Origin: an uncultured Aquabacterium sp. | GTDB taxonomy: Bacteria; Pseudomonadota; Gammaproteobacteria; Burkholderiales; Burkholderiaceae_C | Length of the DNA: 38,531 nucleotides | NCBI RefSeq assembly: GCF_947366995.1 | Contig: NZ_CANBCC010000038.1 | Span: forward strand, 1-38,531 | Direction: 5' to 3' | Shown: piece after piece, positions 1-8,644 of the stretch | Layout: each line of letters opens with the position of its first letter | How positions within the stretch are numbered: position 1 is the stretch's first letter | Translations under genes and position numbers: made by a program | The notes under the pieces: model-generated | Told to the model about the DNA's origin: nothing | Seen by the model: only the letters and a program-made list of their open reading frames with translations | Database searches by the model: none

Positions 1-1
1 C

Positions 2-790
2 AGCGTGCGCAAACGCGTGCAGCTTGGCGACGCAGCCCGGCTGGATGCAATGCAGGCCGAAGCCGCTCTCGCACAGGCCCGCGCGCAGGCCACGGCCGCC
101 AGCCAACACCTGCTCGCACTCGAACGTCGCGTGAATCTGACCCTGCCGGGCTGGCCCCTGACGCCGCCTCCGCCCGCCTCGGACAGCTGGATGACAGCCC
201 AGGCTGCACTCCGTTCGGTCCCTTCCACGCTGGATGAAGGCGCCATGCAGGCGCTCTTGCAGCGCCACCCGGCCCAGGTACGCGCCCTCGCCCTTCTCGA
301 CGTGGGCGCACAGCAGGCGCGCCAGGCCGACGCGGCACGCCGTGGCACCCCGACCGTAGGCGTACAACTGGCCCGGGACCGTAGCGGGGCCGAGCAGGCG
401 GTGTTGCTGCAGGTGAATGTGCCTCTCGGCAGCGCCTACCGTGATCTGGCCGCAGAAGCGCAGCAGGCTCAATTCAGGGCCTCGAGCGCCCAGCAGGCCG
501 CCCAGCTGGCCGAGGCCCGCGCCACGCTGCAACAGCGCTGGCAGGCCACCCACGATGCGATGGCGCGCTGGCAATGGCAGCGCGACGCCCTCGCGCGCCT
601 CGAGGATGCGGCCCAGGCGCTCGACAAGGGCTACCGTCTTGGCGAAGGGCCCCTCGACGGGGTCTTGCAGGCACGCCGCCTTGCCCGCGAACAGGCCCTG
701 CAGGCCGCGCAGGCCGAGACCGAGGCCTGGCTTGCACTGTGGCGCTGGCAACTGGATGCCGGGGAACGCTGGCCGCCCCCCGGGCGCTGA
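2..790 (+). CDS. TolC-family outer-membrane efflux protein, C-terminal part (5' truncated)
   Basis: The reading frame is open from the first bases and stops with TGA at 788-790. The 5' end lies outside the window, so the GTG at position 5 should not be taken as the start. About 262 residues remain. They are rich in Ala, Gln, Arg and Leu, in long helices typical of the alpha-barrel of TolC/CusC/CzcC-type efflux ducts. The opening segment (R-x-LGDAARLDAMQAEAAL) matches the second-repeat helix seen in these proteins, and the final helices (YRLGEGPLDGVLQARR) match the end of the family domain. TolC-type proteins form the outer-membrane channel of RND or ABC efflux systems; the partner genes are probably upstream and not visible. 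It is convergent with the rraA-type gene, 37 bases away. The substrate cannot be inferred. Confidence 0.75.
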   Translation, partial: SVRKRVQLGDAARLDAMQAEAALAQARAQATAASQHLLALERRVNLTLPGWPLTPPPPASDSWMTAQAALRSVPSTLDEGAMQALLQRHPAQVRALALLDVGAQQARQADAARRGTPTVGVQLARDRSGAEQAVLLQVNVPLGSAYRDLAAEAQQAQFRASSAQQAAQLAEARATLQQRWQATHDAMARWQWQRDALARLEDAAQALDKGYRLGEGPLDGVLQARRLAREQALQAAQAETEAWLALWRWQLDAGERWPPPGR

Positions 791-827
791 GACAGAGCCA
801 GCGCCCCCGCCCGGCCTTAACCGCGCG

Positions 828-1325
828 TCACGCGGCGGGCTTGTCCATCACGACGATGCCGTCTTCGTCCGCGTACAGCCAGTCGCCCGGGCGAATCCAC
901 ACGCCCTCGATCTGCACGGCCACGTCGTTCTGACCCTCATTGCGCTTTTCGGTGGGCAGCGGCATCAGCGCCAGCGCCCGGATACCGACGTCGCACGCCG
1001 CCAACTCGGCCGAATCCCGCACACAACCGTAGACCACGACACCGGCCCAGCCATTGCGGGCCGCCGCCTTGCCCAGGTTACCGCCCACCAGTGCGCGGCG
1101 CAGCGAACCGCCGCCGTCCACCACCAGAACGCGGCCCTGCCCCGGCGAGTCCACGGCCGCCTTCACCAGCGTGTTGTCTTCGAAGCACTTCACCGTGCTG
1201 ACGGGGCCGGCGAATTTGATGCGGCCACCGTAATCCTTGAACAGGGGCGGCAGGACGCGGAAGGCGCCGTCGGTGTCGTTCTTGTGCTCGTCGCAGAGGT
1301 CGCAGGTGGCGAAGGTGTTCGACAT
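828..1325 (-). CDS. rraA: RraA-family protein (RNase E inhibitor-like / HMG-CHA aldolase-like)
   Basis: A 165-residue protein, the usual length for RraA and for the related 4-hydroxy-4-methyl-2-oxoglutarate aldolases. It begins [13 protein letters not shown] and has the family core [18 protein letters not shown] (residues 81-98), then GCVRDSAEL with R103-D104-x2-E107. This R-D-x2-E pattern is the aldolase consensus, so oxaloacetate/HMG aldolase activity is possible as well as RNase E regulation. RraA proteins are trimeric and cytosolic. The ATG at 1323-1325 is chosen because similarity starts there; the frame runs open far upstream only because of the high GC. Divergent from the flippase-like gene, with a 153-base gap that holds a TAGAAT -10-like box. 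Whether it binds RNase E cannot be told from sequence. Confidence 0.88.
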   Translation of the reverse strand: MSNTFATCDLCDEHKNDTDGAFRVLPPLFKDYGGRIKFAGPVSTVKCFEDNTLVKAAVDSPGQGRVLVVDGGGSLRRALVGGNLGKAAARNGWAGVVVYGCVRDSAELAACDVGIRALALMPLPTEKRNEGQNDVAVQIEGVWIRPGDWLYADEDGIVVMDKPAA

Positions 1326-1363
1326 GGATGCATCCCAATCGGGCAGGGTTGAAACTGAAATTG

Positions 1364-1369
1364 ATTCTA
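1364..1369 (-). promoter_or_regulatory. Candidate -10 box of the rraA-type gene (TAGAAT)
   Basis: On the minus strand a TAGAAT hexamer (5 of 6 to TATAAT) lies 38 bases before the ATG, predicting a leader of about 30 bases. No good -35 hexamer is seen at 16-18 bases. Similar TAGAAT boxes precede nadB, the minus-strand glycosyltransferase and thyA in this window. Confidence 0.35.
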
Positions 1370-1478
1370 GAACGGCCCTCCGGCACGGCCTGTGTGTCGC
1401 GCGCTTTGCAATGCGCCGCTCGCACGGGCGCCAAGATGCGGGACAATCGCAGGTTGCCTTGTTGCCAGCGCCGCCACC

Positions 1479-2504
1479 GTGTCCGCTTCTCCGACGCCTT
1501 CTTCTGACGCCCCTCGTCCTGCCGCACGCCGGGCGCGCATGGCCGTGGCCTGGGCCGTCGGGCTGGGGCTGCTCGCGTGGTTGCTGAGCCATGTGCCGCT
1601 GGCCCAGCTCACGGCCGCGCTGCAACGCCCCGCCCCGGGCATCTGGCTGTTGACGCTGGCGGGCCTGCTCGGCAGCTACGCCCTGCGGGCCGCACGTGTG
1701 CAGGTCGTGTTCGATCTGGCCAGCAGCGCCCCGCCCAGCCGGCGCGTGCTCGGCCTGCGGATGGACGCGCTGCGCGTCATCCTGATGCACAACGCCGCCG
1801 TGAACCTGCTGCCCATGCGCGCAGGTGAATTGAGCTTTCCCTGGCTGGCCTCCCGCCAGCTGGGCCTGAGCGTGCCACGAGCCGTGGCCTGCCTGCTGTG
1901 GATGCGGGTGCAGGACCTGGCCGTGCTGATCCTGCTGGGCATCGTGCTGTGGCCGGGCCTGGACTGGGCCATGCGCATCGGCGCGCTGGTCGCCGTAGCA
2001 GGCGCGTGGCACATCGGCAACCGGCTGCTCGCCCGCTGGCTGGCCGCCCACCCGAACGCCGACACCGTGCCCGGCGGGCTGCGCGGCCTGCTCACCAAAG
2101 TGCGCCACGCTCTGCTCGAACCCGCCCATCACCATCCGCTGGCCTGGTTCTTCACTGCGGCCAACTGGAGCCTGAAACTCGCAGCCGGCGCCTGCCTGCT
2201 GTCGGCCATCAGCACCGCACCATGGGGCACTGCCTGGTCGGGCGCCCTCGGTGGCGAGCTGGCGGCCATCGTGCCCCTGCAGGGGCCGGCCGGCTTCGGC
2301 ACTTACGAGGCCGGCGTGTGGGCCGGCTTTGCCGCGCACCTGCCCCGCGGCTCCGCGGCACTGGCCCAGGCCATCCCCGCGGCGCTCGCCCTGCATGTGT
2401 GCTTCCTGCTGTGTGCCGTCCTGGCGGGCGCCATCGCCTCGCTGCTTAACCACATCGAGCGGCCGGCCACCCCGCATTCCCCTGCTTCCTCCGGCCGCGG
2501 CTGA
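1479..2504 (+). CDS. Flippase-like LPTM/YbhN (UPF0104) integral membrane protein
   Basis: About 341 residues if it starts at the GTG at 1479; the ATG at 1539 ([12 protein letters not shown]) would still include the first membrane helix. The protein is mostly hydrophobic with about eight predicted helices. It carries features of the lysylphosphatidylglycerol synthase transmembrane family: a [20 protein letters not shown] loop followed by MRVQDLAVL, and [16 protein letters not shown] near the end. LPTM proteins include MprF-type lipid flippases and many of unknown substrate. It heads a plus-strand run whose next gene (29 bases on) is a polyprenyl-phosphate glycosyltransferase. A role in moving a lipid-linked intermediate is a reasonable inference but is not shown. 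Start uncertain: no clear Shine-Dalgarno at either candidate. Confidence 0.8.
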   Translation: MSASPTPSSDAPRPAARRARMAVAWAVGLGLLAWLLSHVPLAQLTAALQRPAPGIWLLTLAGLLGSYALRAARVQVVFDLASSAPPSRRVLGLRMDALRVILMHNAAVNLLPMRAGELSFPWLASRQLGLSVPRAVACLLWMRVQDLAVLILLGIVLWPGLDWAMRIGALVAVAGAWHIGNRLLARWLAAHPNADTVPGGLRGLLTKVRHALLEPAHHHPLAWFFTAANWSLKLAAGACLLSAISTAPWGTAWSGALGGELAAIVPLQGPAGFGTYEAGVWAGFAAHLPRGSAALAQAIPAALALHVCFLLCAVLAGAIASLLNHIERPATPHSPASSGRG

Positions 2505-2533
2505 CCGCTGGCCCTGACTTCCGAAAGCTGCCC

Positions 2534-3565
2534 ATGACCCTTGCCACGCAAGCCCCGTCCAACGTCCTGAGCGACGTGCCGCCGCACCGCCTCTCCATCG
2601 TCGTGCCGATGTACAACGAGGTCGACAACGTCGAACCGTTCGTGACGGCCGTGCACGAAGCGCTGGGCGACTACGGCTTCGAGTGGGAGCTGCTGCTTGT
2701 CAACGACGGCAGCCGCGACGGCACCCGCCAGGCACTCGACGAACAGGCGCGCCTGCGCGGCCCGCACGTGCGCCCCATCCACCTGTGGCGCAACTTCCGG
2801 CAGACGGCCGCCATGCAGGCCGGCATCGACGCGGCCCGTGGCGATGTCATCGTCACCCTCGACGGCGACCTGCAGAACGACCCCAAGGACATCCCCAAGC
2901 TGGTGGCCCGCCTGCTCAAGGAAGACCTGGACCTGGTGGCCGGCTGGCGTCAGAACCGGCAGGACGGCATGCTGCTGCGCAAGGTGCCGTCGCGCATCGC
3001 CAACCGCCTGATCCGCAAGATCACCCAGCTCGAGTTCCAGGATCTGGGCTGCAGCCTCAAGGCCTACCGTGCCAGCGTCCTCAAACGCGTGAGCCTGTAT
3101 GGCGAAATGCACCGTTTCATCCCGGCGTGGATGGCCACCGTGACTTCGCCGGCCCGCATGGCCGAAGAGCCGGTCAGCCATCACGCACGCACCCGCGGCG
3201 AATCGAAGTACGGCATTTCGCGCACGCTGCGCGTGGTGCTCGATCTGCTGGCCGTGAACTTCTTCCTGCGGTTCTCGGGTCGCCCCGGGCACTTCTTCGG
3301 GGGGGTGGGCCTGGCGGTCGGCATGGTGGGCGGTCTGATCCTGGCCTACCTGGGCGCCCTCAAGCTGCTCGGCGAAGACATCGGCGGCCGTCCCCTGCTG
3401 TGGCTGGGCTTCTTCTGTGTGCTGGGGGGCCTGCAGTTCCTCACCACGGGCGTCCTGGCCGAACTCCTGATCCGCATTTACTACGACCGCGGTGAGGTGG
3501 CGCCTTATCACACCAGCAAAGCCCCTGAGATGGCACCCACCGCTGGCTGGCACCATCGCGCCTGA
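2534..3565 (+). CDS. GtrB/ArnC/DPM1-like family 2 glycosyltransferase with two C-terminal membrane helices
   Basis: 343 residues. The GT-A domain begins at about residue 19 ([14 protein letters not shown]). It has nucleotide-binding VNDGSRDGT (56-64), the metal-binding DGDLQNDP (110-117) and the family loop [11 protein letters not shown] (217-227). Two hydrophobic segments at about 255-275 and 288-312 anchor the enzyme, as in ArnC and GtrB. These enzymes transfer a sugar from a nucleotide donor to undecaprenyl phosphate on the cytoplasmic face, making the donor for a periplasmic GT-C transferase. The next gene, 24 bases downstream, is exactly such a transferase. The sugar is unknown: the window has no arnA/arnB-type sugar-modifying genes, so aminoarabinose is not supported. 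The ATG at 2534 gives the usual short N-terminal lead. Confidence 0.9.
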   Translation: MTLATQAPSNVLSDVPPHRLSIVVPMYNEVDNVEPFVTAVHEALGDYGFEWELLLVNDGSRDGTRQALDEQARLRGPHVRPIHLWRNFRQTAAMQAGIDAARGDVIVTLDGDLQNDPKDIPKLVARLLKEDLDLVAGWRQNRQDGMLLRKVPSRIANRLIRKITQLEFQDLGCSLKAYRASVLKRVSLYGEMHRFIPAWMATVTSPARMAEEPVSHHARTRGESKYGISRTLRVVLDLLAVNFFLRFSGRPGHFFGGVGLAVGMVGGLILAYLGALKLLGEDIGGRPLLWLGFFCVLGGLQFLTTGVLAELLIRIYYDRGEVAPYHTSKAPEMAPTAGWHHRA

Positions 3566-3589
3566 TCCAACGCCGTACGCCCCCGGACC

Positions 3590-5320
3590 ATGACCCAGCC
3601 ACAAGACCGTCCCTCCCCCTCGACTGCCCAACGGTGGCCACGCCTGTGGGGCCCACGCCTGGGCTGGCTGCTGGCCTTCATCGTCGTGCTGATGGGTTAC
3701 CGCTACTGGGCGGTGCAGCACGTCGGCATCTCGCTGTTCTTCGATGAGGCGCAGTACTGGGACTGGTCTCGTCACCTGGATTGGGGCTTCTTCTCCAAGC
3801 CGCCCCTGATCGCCGGTCTGATCTGGTTGAGCACCGCCCTGTTCGGCGACGGCCTGCTGGGCGTCAAGGCGCTGCCGATGCTGCTGTATCCCGCCACCGC
3901 GCTGGCCATGGTTGGCTTTGCCCGCGCCCTGTGGCCCACCAGCAGCGGCGTTCGCACCGGCATCGTGGCAGCCGCACTGTTCATGACCCTGCCCGTCACC
4001 AGCCTGATGGGCCTGTTTGCCAGCACCGATGCTCCGCTGATCCTGTGCTGGACGCTGGCCTCGTGGATGCTGTGGCGCGCCCAGGTGACCGACCGGGCAA
4101 GCTACTGGCTGCTGTGCGGCGTGGCATGCGGGGTGGGCCTGATGGGCAAGTACACCATGGCCGCATTCGCGCTGACCGCGATCTGGGCGCTGTGGGGCGT
4201 ACAAGGCCCCAAGCGCGGCGTGCTGCGCGTGGGGCCGTGGCTGACGGTGCTGGTGGCTGTGGCCCTGCTCTCGCCCAACCTGTGGTGGAACGTACAGAAC
4301 GACTTCCCCACCCTGGCCCACACCGCAGAGATCACCACCGACTCCACCCGCAGCGGCGGCTTTGGCGCCGTGGCGCGCTTCCTGGGCGGCCAGATCGTCA
4401 TGCTCGGACCGCTGGCGGTGTTCGCCGGCGTATGGCTGCTGGTGCGCCAGCGCCGTGAAGCCGTCAGCACGCCACCGGCCTCCGTGCCAGCCAGCCAGTG
4501 GGCTGCCTCGCAGCAGACGCTGTCGCCGCCGTCGACCTCTGGGTCCTTCGCGGCACGCCGCCCGGCCGTGCGGGGATCGGCGTACTACCTGGCCTCGGTC
4601 TCGAGCTACCGCTTTCTGTGGGCCATGAGCGTGCCGCTGCAACTGGTGGCAGTGGCCCAGGCCTTCCATGCCGATGCGCACGTGAACTGGGCCGCCCCCT
4701 CGATGGTCGGCTTCACCCTGCTCATCGCCTCGCGCCTGAGCCAGCCCCTGGTGCCGCTGTCGGCACCGCGCCCGGCCCGCTGGCTGGTGGCCGTGCTGGC
4801 CGTCAACCTGCTGCTCAGCAGCGTGGTGCTGCACCTGCGCGAGATCGCCGGCCCCCAGATGCCCTCGCGACTCGACGTGCTGGTGCGCATGCGGGGCTGG
4901 CAGGAAGCGCTGGCCGACCTGGCCCCGGTGCTGCAGGATCCGGTCGTGCGCGGCCTGCCGGTGCTGACGGATCAGCGCCTCCTGATCACGCATGCCGCCT
5001 ACCACTGGCGCCACCAGGGCGTCGCCACCTACATGTGGAACCCGCGCGGTGTGCGCCACAACCACTACGAGATGACGCGGAGCCTGCCCAACAAGGTGGG
5101 CCAGGACGTGCTGCTGCTGACGGACAACCCGCGGCCCGATGCCATCACCCAGCGCTTCGCCATCGTGCGCCTCATGAAGTCGGTGAAGGTCGTCGTGGGC
5201 CCGGATCGGACAGTCGAACTGCACCTGTTCTTCCTGCGCGGCTTCCTGGGTTACGACCACGCAACCTACCTTCAGCAAAGCGGCGCCGACCGGCCCGAGC
5301 CCCTGACCGATGCGCCTTGA
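3590..5320 (+). CDS. ArnT-like GT39/GT83 polyprenyl-phosphate-sugar transferase
   Basis: 576 residues with about ten or more hydrophobic helices. The first periplasmic loop holds FFDEAQYWDWSRHLDWGFF with D52-E53, the acidic pair typical of PMT/ArnT enzymes, followed by SKPPLIAGLIW. Further family motifs are STDAPLILCW and GLMGKYTMAAFAL. GT-C enzymes of this kind take a sugar from polyprenyl phosphate and place it on lipid A, protein or another glycan in the periplasm. The upstream GtrB-like gene would supply the donor. An unusual stretch rich in Ser, Pro and Ala (about residues 284-330) sits between two helices. The stop overlaps the PAP2 start by 11 bases, suggesting translational coupling. 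The acceptor is unknown. Confidence 0.87.
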   Translation: MTQPQDRPSPSTAQRWPRLWGPRLGWLLAFIVVLMGYRYWAVQHVGISLFFDEAQYWDWSRHLDWGFFSKPPLIAGLIWLSTALFGDGLLGVKALPMLLYPATALAMVGFARALWPTSSGVRTGIVAAALFMTLPVTSLMGLFASTDAPLILCWTLASWMLWRAQVTDRASYWLLCGVACGVGLMGKYTMAAFALTAIWALWGVQGPKRGVLRVGPWLTVLVAVALLSPNLWWNVQNDFPTLAHTAEITTDSTRSGGFGAVARFLGGQIVMLGPLAVFAGVWLLVRQRREAVSTPPASVPASQWAASQQTLSPPSTSGSFAARRPAVRGSAYYLASVSSYRFLWAMSVPLQLVAVAQAFHADAHVNWAAPSMVGFTLLIASRLSQPLVPLSAPRPARWLVAVLAVNLLLSSVVLHLREIAGPQMPSRLDVLVRMRGWQEALADLAPVLQDPVVRGLPVLTDQRLLITHAAYHWRHQGVATYMWNPRGVRHNHYEMTRSLPNKVGQDVLLLTDNPRPDAITQRFAIVRLMKSVKVVVGPDRTVELHLFFLRGFLGYDHATYLQQSGADRPEPLTDAP

Positions 5321-6074
5321 CCACGCCGACACCTCGCCGGACACCACCGAGCAGGACGTCAACGACCGGATCACCTTCCTGATCTGGAGCACGCTGTTCT
5401 TCGCCTTGGCCATCTTCGGCAAGCTGCCCGGTCTGGATCTGCTGGTCTCCGCACGCTACTGGCGGCCCGAGGTTGGCTTCATCCACGCACAGGACCCGGT
5501 GGTGGTCACCCTCTACACATGGACGCCCTGGGTCGGCCGCGCCCTGCTGCTGGCCATGGCCTTGTTCGCCTTCGCCGCCCCCGCCATCGCCCGCGCGTTG
5601 CAACGCCGTGGGCATTCCAGTGCGGCCGAGCGCTGCGCGGGCCCGTGGCGTCGGGTGGCCGCCCTGGCGGCACTGGCTGCGGCGCTGGGCAACGGCCTGG
5701 TGGTCGAAGGCATTCTGAAGAACACCATGGGCCGCCCACGCCCCGTCCAGACCGTCCAGTTCGGCGGGCCCACCCCCTATGTGGCACCGCTCAGGCTGGG
5801 CGCGGATCCCGAACACCACCGCAGCTTCACCAGCGGCCACGCCGCCACCGGCTTCTCGCTGATGTGTCTCGGCCTGGCCTGCGGGCCCGTCTGGCGTCGC
5901 CGCTGGCTGCTGATCGGCATTGTGGGCGGCAGCGTGATCGGCTTCGGTCGCATCCTGCAGGGTGGCCACTACTTCAGCGACGTGCTCTTTTCCTTCTACG
6001 CAATCTGGCTGTCGTGCGAGCTCGTCGCCTGGCTGGACCGCCGCCGGCAGACCCCGCGGCCGGCTCCGTCTTGA
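5310..6074 (+). CDS. PAP2-superfamily membrane phosphatase
   Basis: 254 residues, several hydrophobic helices. The three PAP2 signatures are present: KNTMGRPRP (137-145), FTSGHAATGF (173-182, with H177) and R214-x5-H220-x3-D224 in GFGRILQGGHYFSD. The second motif has T where P is common (TSGH), as in many bacterial members. PAP2 membrane enzymes remove phosphates from lipids: undecaprenyl pyrophosphate (PgpB/BacA-like), phosphatidylglycerol phosphate, or lipid A (LpxE/LpxF). As the last gene of the cassette it may recycle the polyprenyl carrier or trim lipid A before glycosylation. The substrate cannot be decided from sequence. It overlaps the upstream gene by 11 bases. Confidence 0.88.
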   Translation: MRLDHADTSPDTTEQDVNDRITFLIWSTLFFALAIFGKLPGLDLLVSARYWRPEVGFIHAQDPVVVTLYTWTPWVGRALLLAMALFAFAAPAIARALQRRGHSSAAERCAGPWRRVAALAALAAALGNGLVVEGILKNTMGRPRPVQTVQFGGPTPYVAPLRLGADPEHHRSFTSGHAATGFSLMCLGLACGPVWRRRWLLIGIVGGSVIGFGRILQGGHYFSDVLFSFYAIWLSCELVAWLDRRRQTPRPAPS

Positions 6075-6105
6075 TCGCGGCGCGCCACACCCCACCTGCA
6101 GATCG

Positions 6106-6116
6106 GCGATCATCGC
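6106..6116. repeat. Short inverted repeat upstream of nadA
   Basis: GCGAT-C-ATCGC: 5-base arms around a single base, 33 bases before the nadA ATG. It sits in the only gap (75 bases) ahead of nadA. It could be a small operator, but an arm length of five is expected by chance fairly often in DNA of this composition. Confidence 0.2.
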
Positions 6117-6149
6117 GACCGTCCCTTGTTCCCGCACCGAGACCCTGCC

Positions 6150-7271
6150 ATGTCCACCGCCCAGACCGTTGAATATGACTACGACCGCCAGGACGCCACT
6201 GGCGCCACCTGCACGGCCCACGCGTGGGCCAAGGTGCCCGCACCCCTGTCGCCCGACGAGAAGACCCGTGTGAAGGAGCGGATCAAGGCCGAACTGCAGC
6301 GCCAGAACGCCGTGCTGGTGGCCCACTACTATGTGGATGGCGACCTGCAGGACCTCGCCTGGGAAACCGGCGGCTTCGTGTCCGACTCGCTGGAAATGGC
6401 GCGCTTCGGCCGCGACCACGCCGCCCAGACCCTGATCGTGGCGGGCGTGAAGTTCATGGGCGAATCGGCCAAGATCCTCAGCCCCGAAAAGCGCGTACTG
6501 ATGCCCGATCTGGACGCCACCTGCTCGCTCGACCTGGGCTGCGCCGCCGACGACTTCGCCAAGTTCTGCGACGCCCACCCGGACCGCAAGGTTGTGGTGT
6601 ACGCCAACACCAGCGCCGCCGTGAAGGCCCGCGCCGACTGGATGGTGACCAGCTCTTGTGCGCTGGCCATCGTCAACCATCTGAAAGCCCACGGCGAGAA
6701 GATCCTGTGGGCACCCGACCGCCACCTCGGCCGCTACATCGAGAAGCAGACCGGTGCCGACATGCTGATGTGGAACGGCGCCTGCATCGTGCACGACGAG
6801 TTCAAGGGCCTGGAGCTGGACCTGCTCAAGAAGGACCACCCCGAGGCTCTGGTGCTGGTGCACCCCGAATCGCCCGAGAGCGTGGTCAACCAGGCCGACG
6901 TGGTCGGCTCGACCTCGCAGCTGCTCAAGGCCGTGATCGAGTCGCCCGCACGCGAGTTCATCGTCGCCACCGACAACGGCATCCTGCACCGCATGCGCCA
7001 GCTGGCACCGGGCAAGACGCTGATCGAAGCGCCCACCGCCGGCAACAGCGCCACTTGCAAGAGCTGCGCGCACTGCCCGTGGATGGCCATGAACGGCCTG
7101 CAAGGTGTGCTCGACTGCCTGGAACAAGGCACGGGCGAGATCACCGTGGACGAGCCCACACGCGCCAAGGCCAAGGGCTGCATCGACCGCATGCTGGACT
7201 TCGTGGCCGCCAACCCGTCGGCCATCACCAAGCCCGCGCAGGGCTTCGTGCCCAACATCGGCGCAGCCTGA
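6150..7271 (+). CDS. nadA: Quinolinate synthase NadA
   Basis: 373 residues. NadA condenses iminoaspartate with dihydroxyacetone phosphate to quinolinate, using an oxygen-sensitive [4Fe-4S] cluster. The expected cluster cysteines are visible: C125 (ATCSLDLGC), C212 ([10 protein letters not shown]) and C309 in C303-x2-C306-x2-C309. Other family motifs are [16 protein letters not shown] (55-70), [10 protein letters not shown] (101-110), [11 protein letters not shown] and HPESPE. The ATG at 6150 is preferred to an in-frame TTG at 6126; no strong Shine-Dalgarno is seen. nadC follows after 35 bases, so the two are probably cotranscribed and end at the terminator near 8280. The third enzyme, nadB, lies nearby on the opposite strand. 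Confidence 0.97.
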   Translation: MSTAQTVEYDYDRQDATGATCTAHAWAKVPAPLSPDEKTRVKERIKAELQRQNAVLVAHYYVDGDLQDLAWETGGFVSDSLEMARFGRDHAAQTLIVAGVKFMGESAKILSPEKRVLMPDLDATCSLDLGCAADDFAKFCDAHPDRKVVVYANTSAAVKARADWMVTSSCALAIVNHLKAHGEKILWAPDRHLGRYIEKQTGADMLMWNGACIVHDEFKGLELDLLKKDHPEALVLVHPESPESVVNQADVVGSTSQLLKAVIESPAREFIVATDNGILHRMRQLAPGKTLIEAPTAGNSATCKSCAHCPWMAMNGLQGVLDCLEQGTGEITVDEPTRAKAKGCIDRMLDFVAANPSAITKPAQGFVPNIGAA

Positions 7272-7306
7272 TCCACGGCACCGCAGAACACAACAAGACC
7301 CCATCC

Positions 7307-8215
7307 ATGTTCGACCACAACGAAACCCTGGAAGAAGCCCGCGCCCGCAATGTGCGCGATGCGCTGTTCGAAGACGTCGGTGTCTGCGACTGGACCGCGC
7401 AGCTCGTGCCCGCCGGCCAGCGCGTGAAGGCCCGCCTCATCGTGCGCGAAGAAGCCGTGCTGTGCGGCCGTGACTGGTTCGAGGCCTGCCTGAACCAGCT
7501 CGACGCCACCGCCCGCATCACCTGGGCCTATGCGGAAGGCGCGCTGATGCAGCCGAACACCGAGGTCTGCGCCATCGAAGCCGATGCGCGCGCGCTGCTG
7601 ACCGCCGAGCGCCCGGGCCTGAACTTCCTGCAGACGCTGTCGGCTGTGGCCACGGTGGCGCGCAAGCACATGGACGCCATCGAAGGCGCCTCGCCCAACC
7701 CGCGCGGCTGCGTGGTGCTCGACACCCGCAAGACCCTGCCCGGCCTGCGCCTGGCGCAGAAGTACGCCGTGCGCGTGGGCGGGGGCGCCAACCAGCGCCT
7801 GGCCCTGTACGACGGCATCCTGATCAAGGAAAACCACATTGCCGCCGCCGGCAGCGTGACGGCCGCCGTGAAGAACGCGCAGGCCCTGGTGGCCGCGCAG
7901 CCCTCGCCGCAGCGCGAGCAGATCACCATCCAGGTCGAGGTCGAGACCCTTGATGAGCTGCGTGAGGCTCTGGCCGCCGGCGCCACCAGCGTGCTGCTGG
8001 ACAATTTCACCAACGACATGATGCGCGAGGCGGTGGCTGTCAACCAGCAGCTCACGCAAGGCCAGGCGCTGCTCGAGGTGTCGGGCGGCGTCACCATGGA
8101 CCAGTTGCGCGGCATTGCCGAAACCGGCGTCGACCGTATTTCTGTGGGCAAGCTCACGAAAGACGTGAAAGCCGTCGATTTCTCACTGCGGGTGCTGGAA
8201 CGCATCGGCGGCTGA
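7307..8215 (+). CDS. nadC: Nicotinate-nucleotide pyrophosphorylase (quinolinate phosphoribosyltransferase) NadC
   Basis: 302 residues, close to the family norm. NadC converts quinolinate and PRPP to nicotinate mononucleotide, CO2 and pyrophosphate. Visible motifs: RKTLPGLRLAQKYAV with the conserved R-K-T, GGGANQRLALYDGILIKENH, VEVETLDEL, LLDNF and LEVSGGV near the C-terminus. The start is the ATG at 7307 (MFDHNETLEEARAR), matching where homology should begin; the frame runs open upstream inside nadA only by GC bias. Its product directly follows that of nadA. A Rho-independent terminator lies 57 bases downstream. Confidence 0.96.
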   Translation: MFDHNETLEEARARNVRDALFEDVGVCDWTAQLVPAGQRVKARLIVREEAVLCGRDWFEACLNQLDATARITWAYAEGALMQPNTEVCAIEADARALLTAERPGLNFLQTLSAVATVARKHMDAIEGASPNPRGCVVLDTRKTLPGLRLAQKYAVRVGGGANQRLALYDGILIKENHIAAAGSVTAAVKNAQALVAAQPSPQREQITIQVEVETLDELREALAAGATSVLLDNFTNDMMREAVAVNQQLTQGQALLEVSGGVTMDQLRGIAETGVDRISVGKLTKDVKAVDFSLRVLERIGG

Positions 8216-8271
8216 AGCGCCCGGCGAGGCATGCACGAAAGCGCCCTCGCCTGCGCCATATTGCCGAACCG

Positions 8272-8293
8272 GGGCCCTTCACGGGCCCTTTTT
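8272..8293 (+). terminator. Rho-independent terminator after nadC
   Basis: GGGCCC (8272-8277), a five-base loop, GGGCCC (8283-8288), then five T residues. It lies 57 bases past the nadC stop and 60 bases before the ComFB-like start, so it separates the nad transcript from the next gene. Confidence 0.75.
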
Positions 8294-8352
8294 CATGGCC
8301 GGGCCCGCTCGGGCTCAGCCACACTGCGACCATTGCGCCCCCTCGCCACACC

Positions 8353-8637
8353 ATGCCTGCCGACTTCACGTCTCTGCACAATTACCACGAACGCCTGGTG
8401 GTCGATCTGGTGGTCGACCTCGCCGCCGGCTATCCGCTGCTGACGGAAGACCACCACCCGGACGTCGCCTGCGTGGCCCTCAACCGCCTTCCGCCGCGCT
8501 ACATCCGCCACCAGGTGGACCTGTCCTTCCACATGACCGAGAAGGAGCGCCAGGAGAGCGAGCAGGCCATCCGCGAGGCGGTGCTGTTCGCCTTCGAATT
8601 CGTCCAGGCCCGCTACGCCATGCGGGCACGGCGCTGA
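8353..8637 (+). CDS. ComFB-like small protein (late competence development family)
   Basis: 94 residues. The segment DVACVALNRLPPRYIRHQVDLSF (given here as DVACVALNRLPPRY plus IRHQVDLSF, residues 37-59) matches the core of the ComFB family. The ending is a long helix rich in Glu and Arg. ComFB was named from the Bacillus comF operon; in other phyla ComFB domains occur alone or next to signalling proteins, and some bind cyclic dinucleotides. Here it stands alone between the nadAC terminator and the 3' end of nadB, with convergent stops only 7 bases apart. No competence gene is nearby, so I infer no competence role. ATG at 8353; no evident Shine-Dalgarno. Confidence 0.8.
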   Translation: MPADFTSLHNYHERLVVDLVVDLAAGYPLLTEDHHPDVACVALNRLPPRYIRHQVDLSFHMTEKERQESEQAIREAVLFAFEFVQARYAMRARR

Positions 8638-8644
8638 CCACCGA

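Noticed and set aside
2303-5422. A 1039-codon open frame on the minus strand across the glycan cassette
   Set aside because: It is rich in Gln, His, Arg and Gly without domain motifs, and lies wholly opposite three well-supported genes. It is a high-GC antisense shadow.
2534-6074. Aminoarabinose (arn) polymyxin-resistance operon
   Set aside because: Enzymes resemble ArnC and ArnT, but arnA, arnB, arnD and arnEF are absent, so the sugar cannot be named.
5172-7304. A 710-codon minus-strand frame opposite PAP2 and nadA
   Set aside because: Composition is that of an antisense shadow (Gly, His, Val, Gln repeats) and nadA is certain on the other strand.
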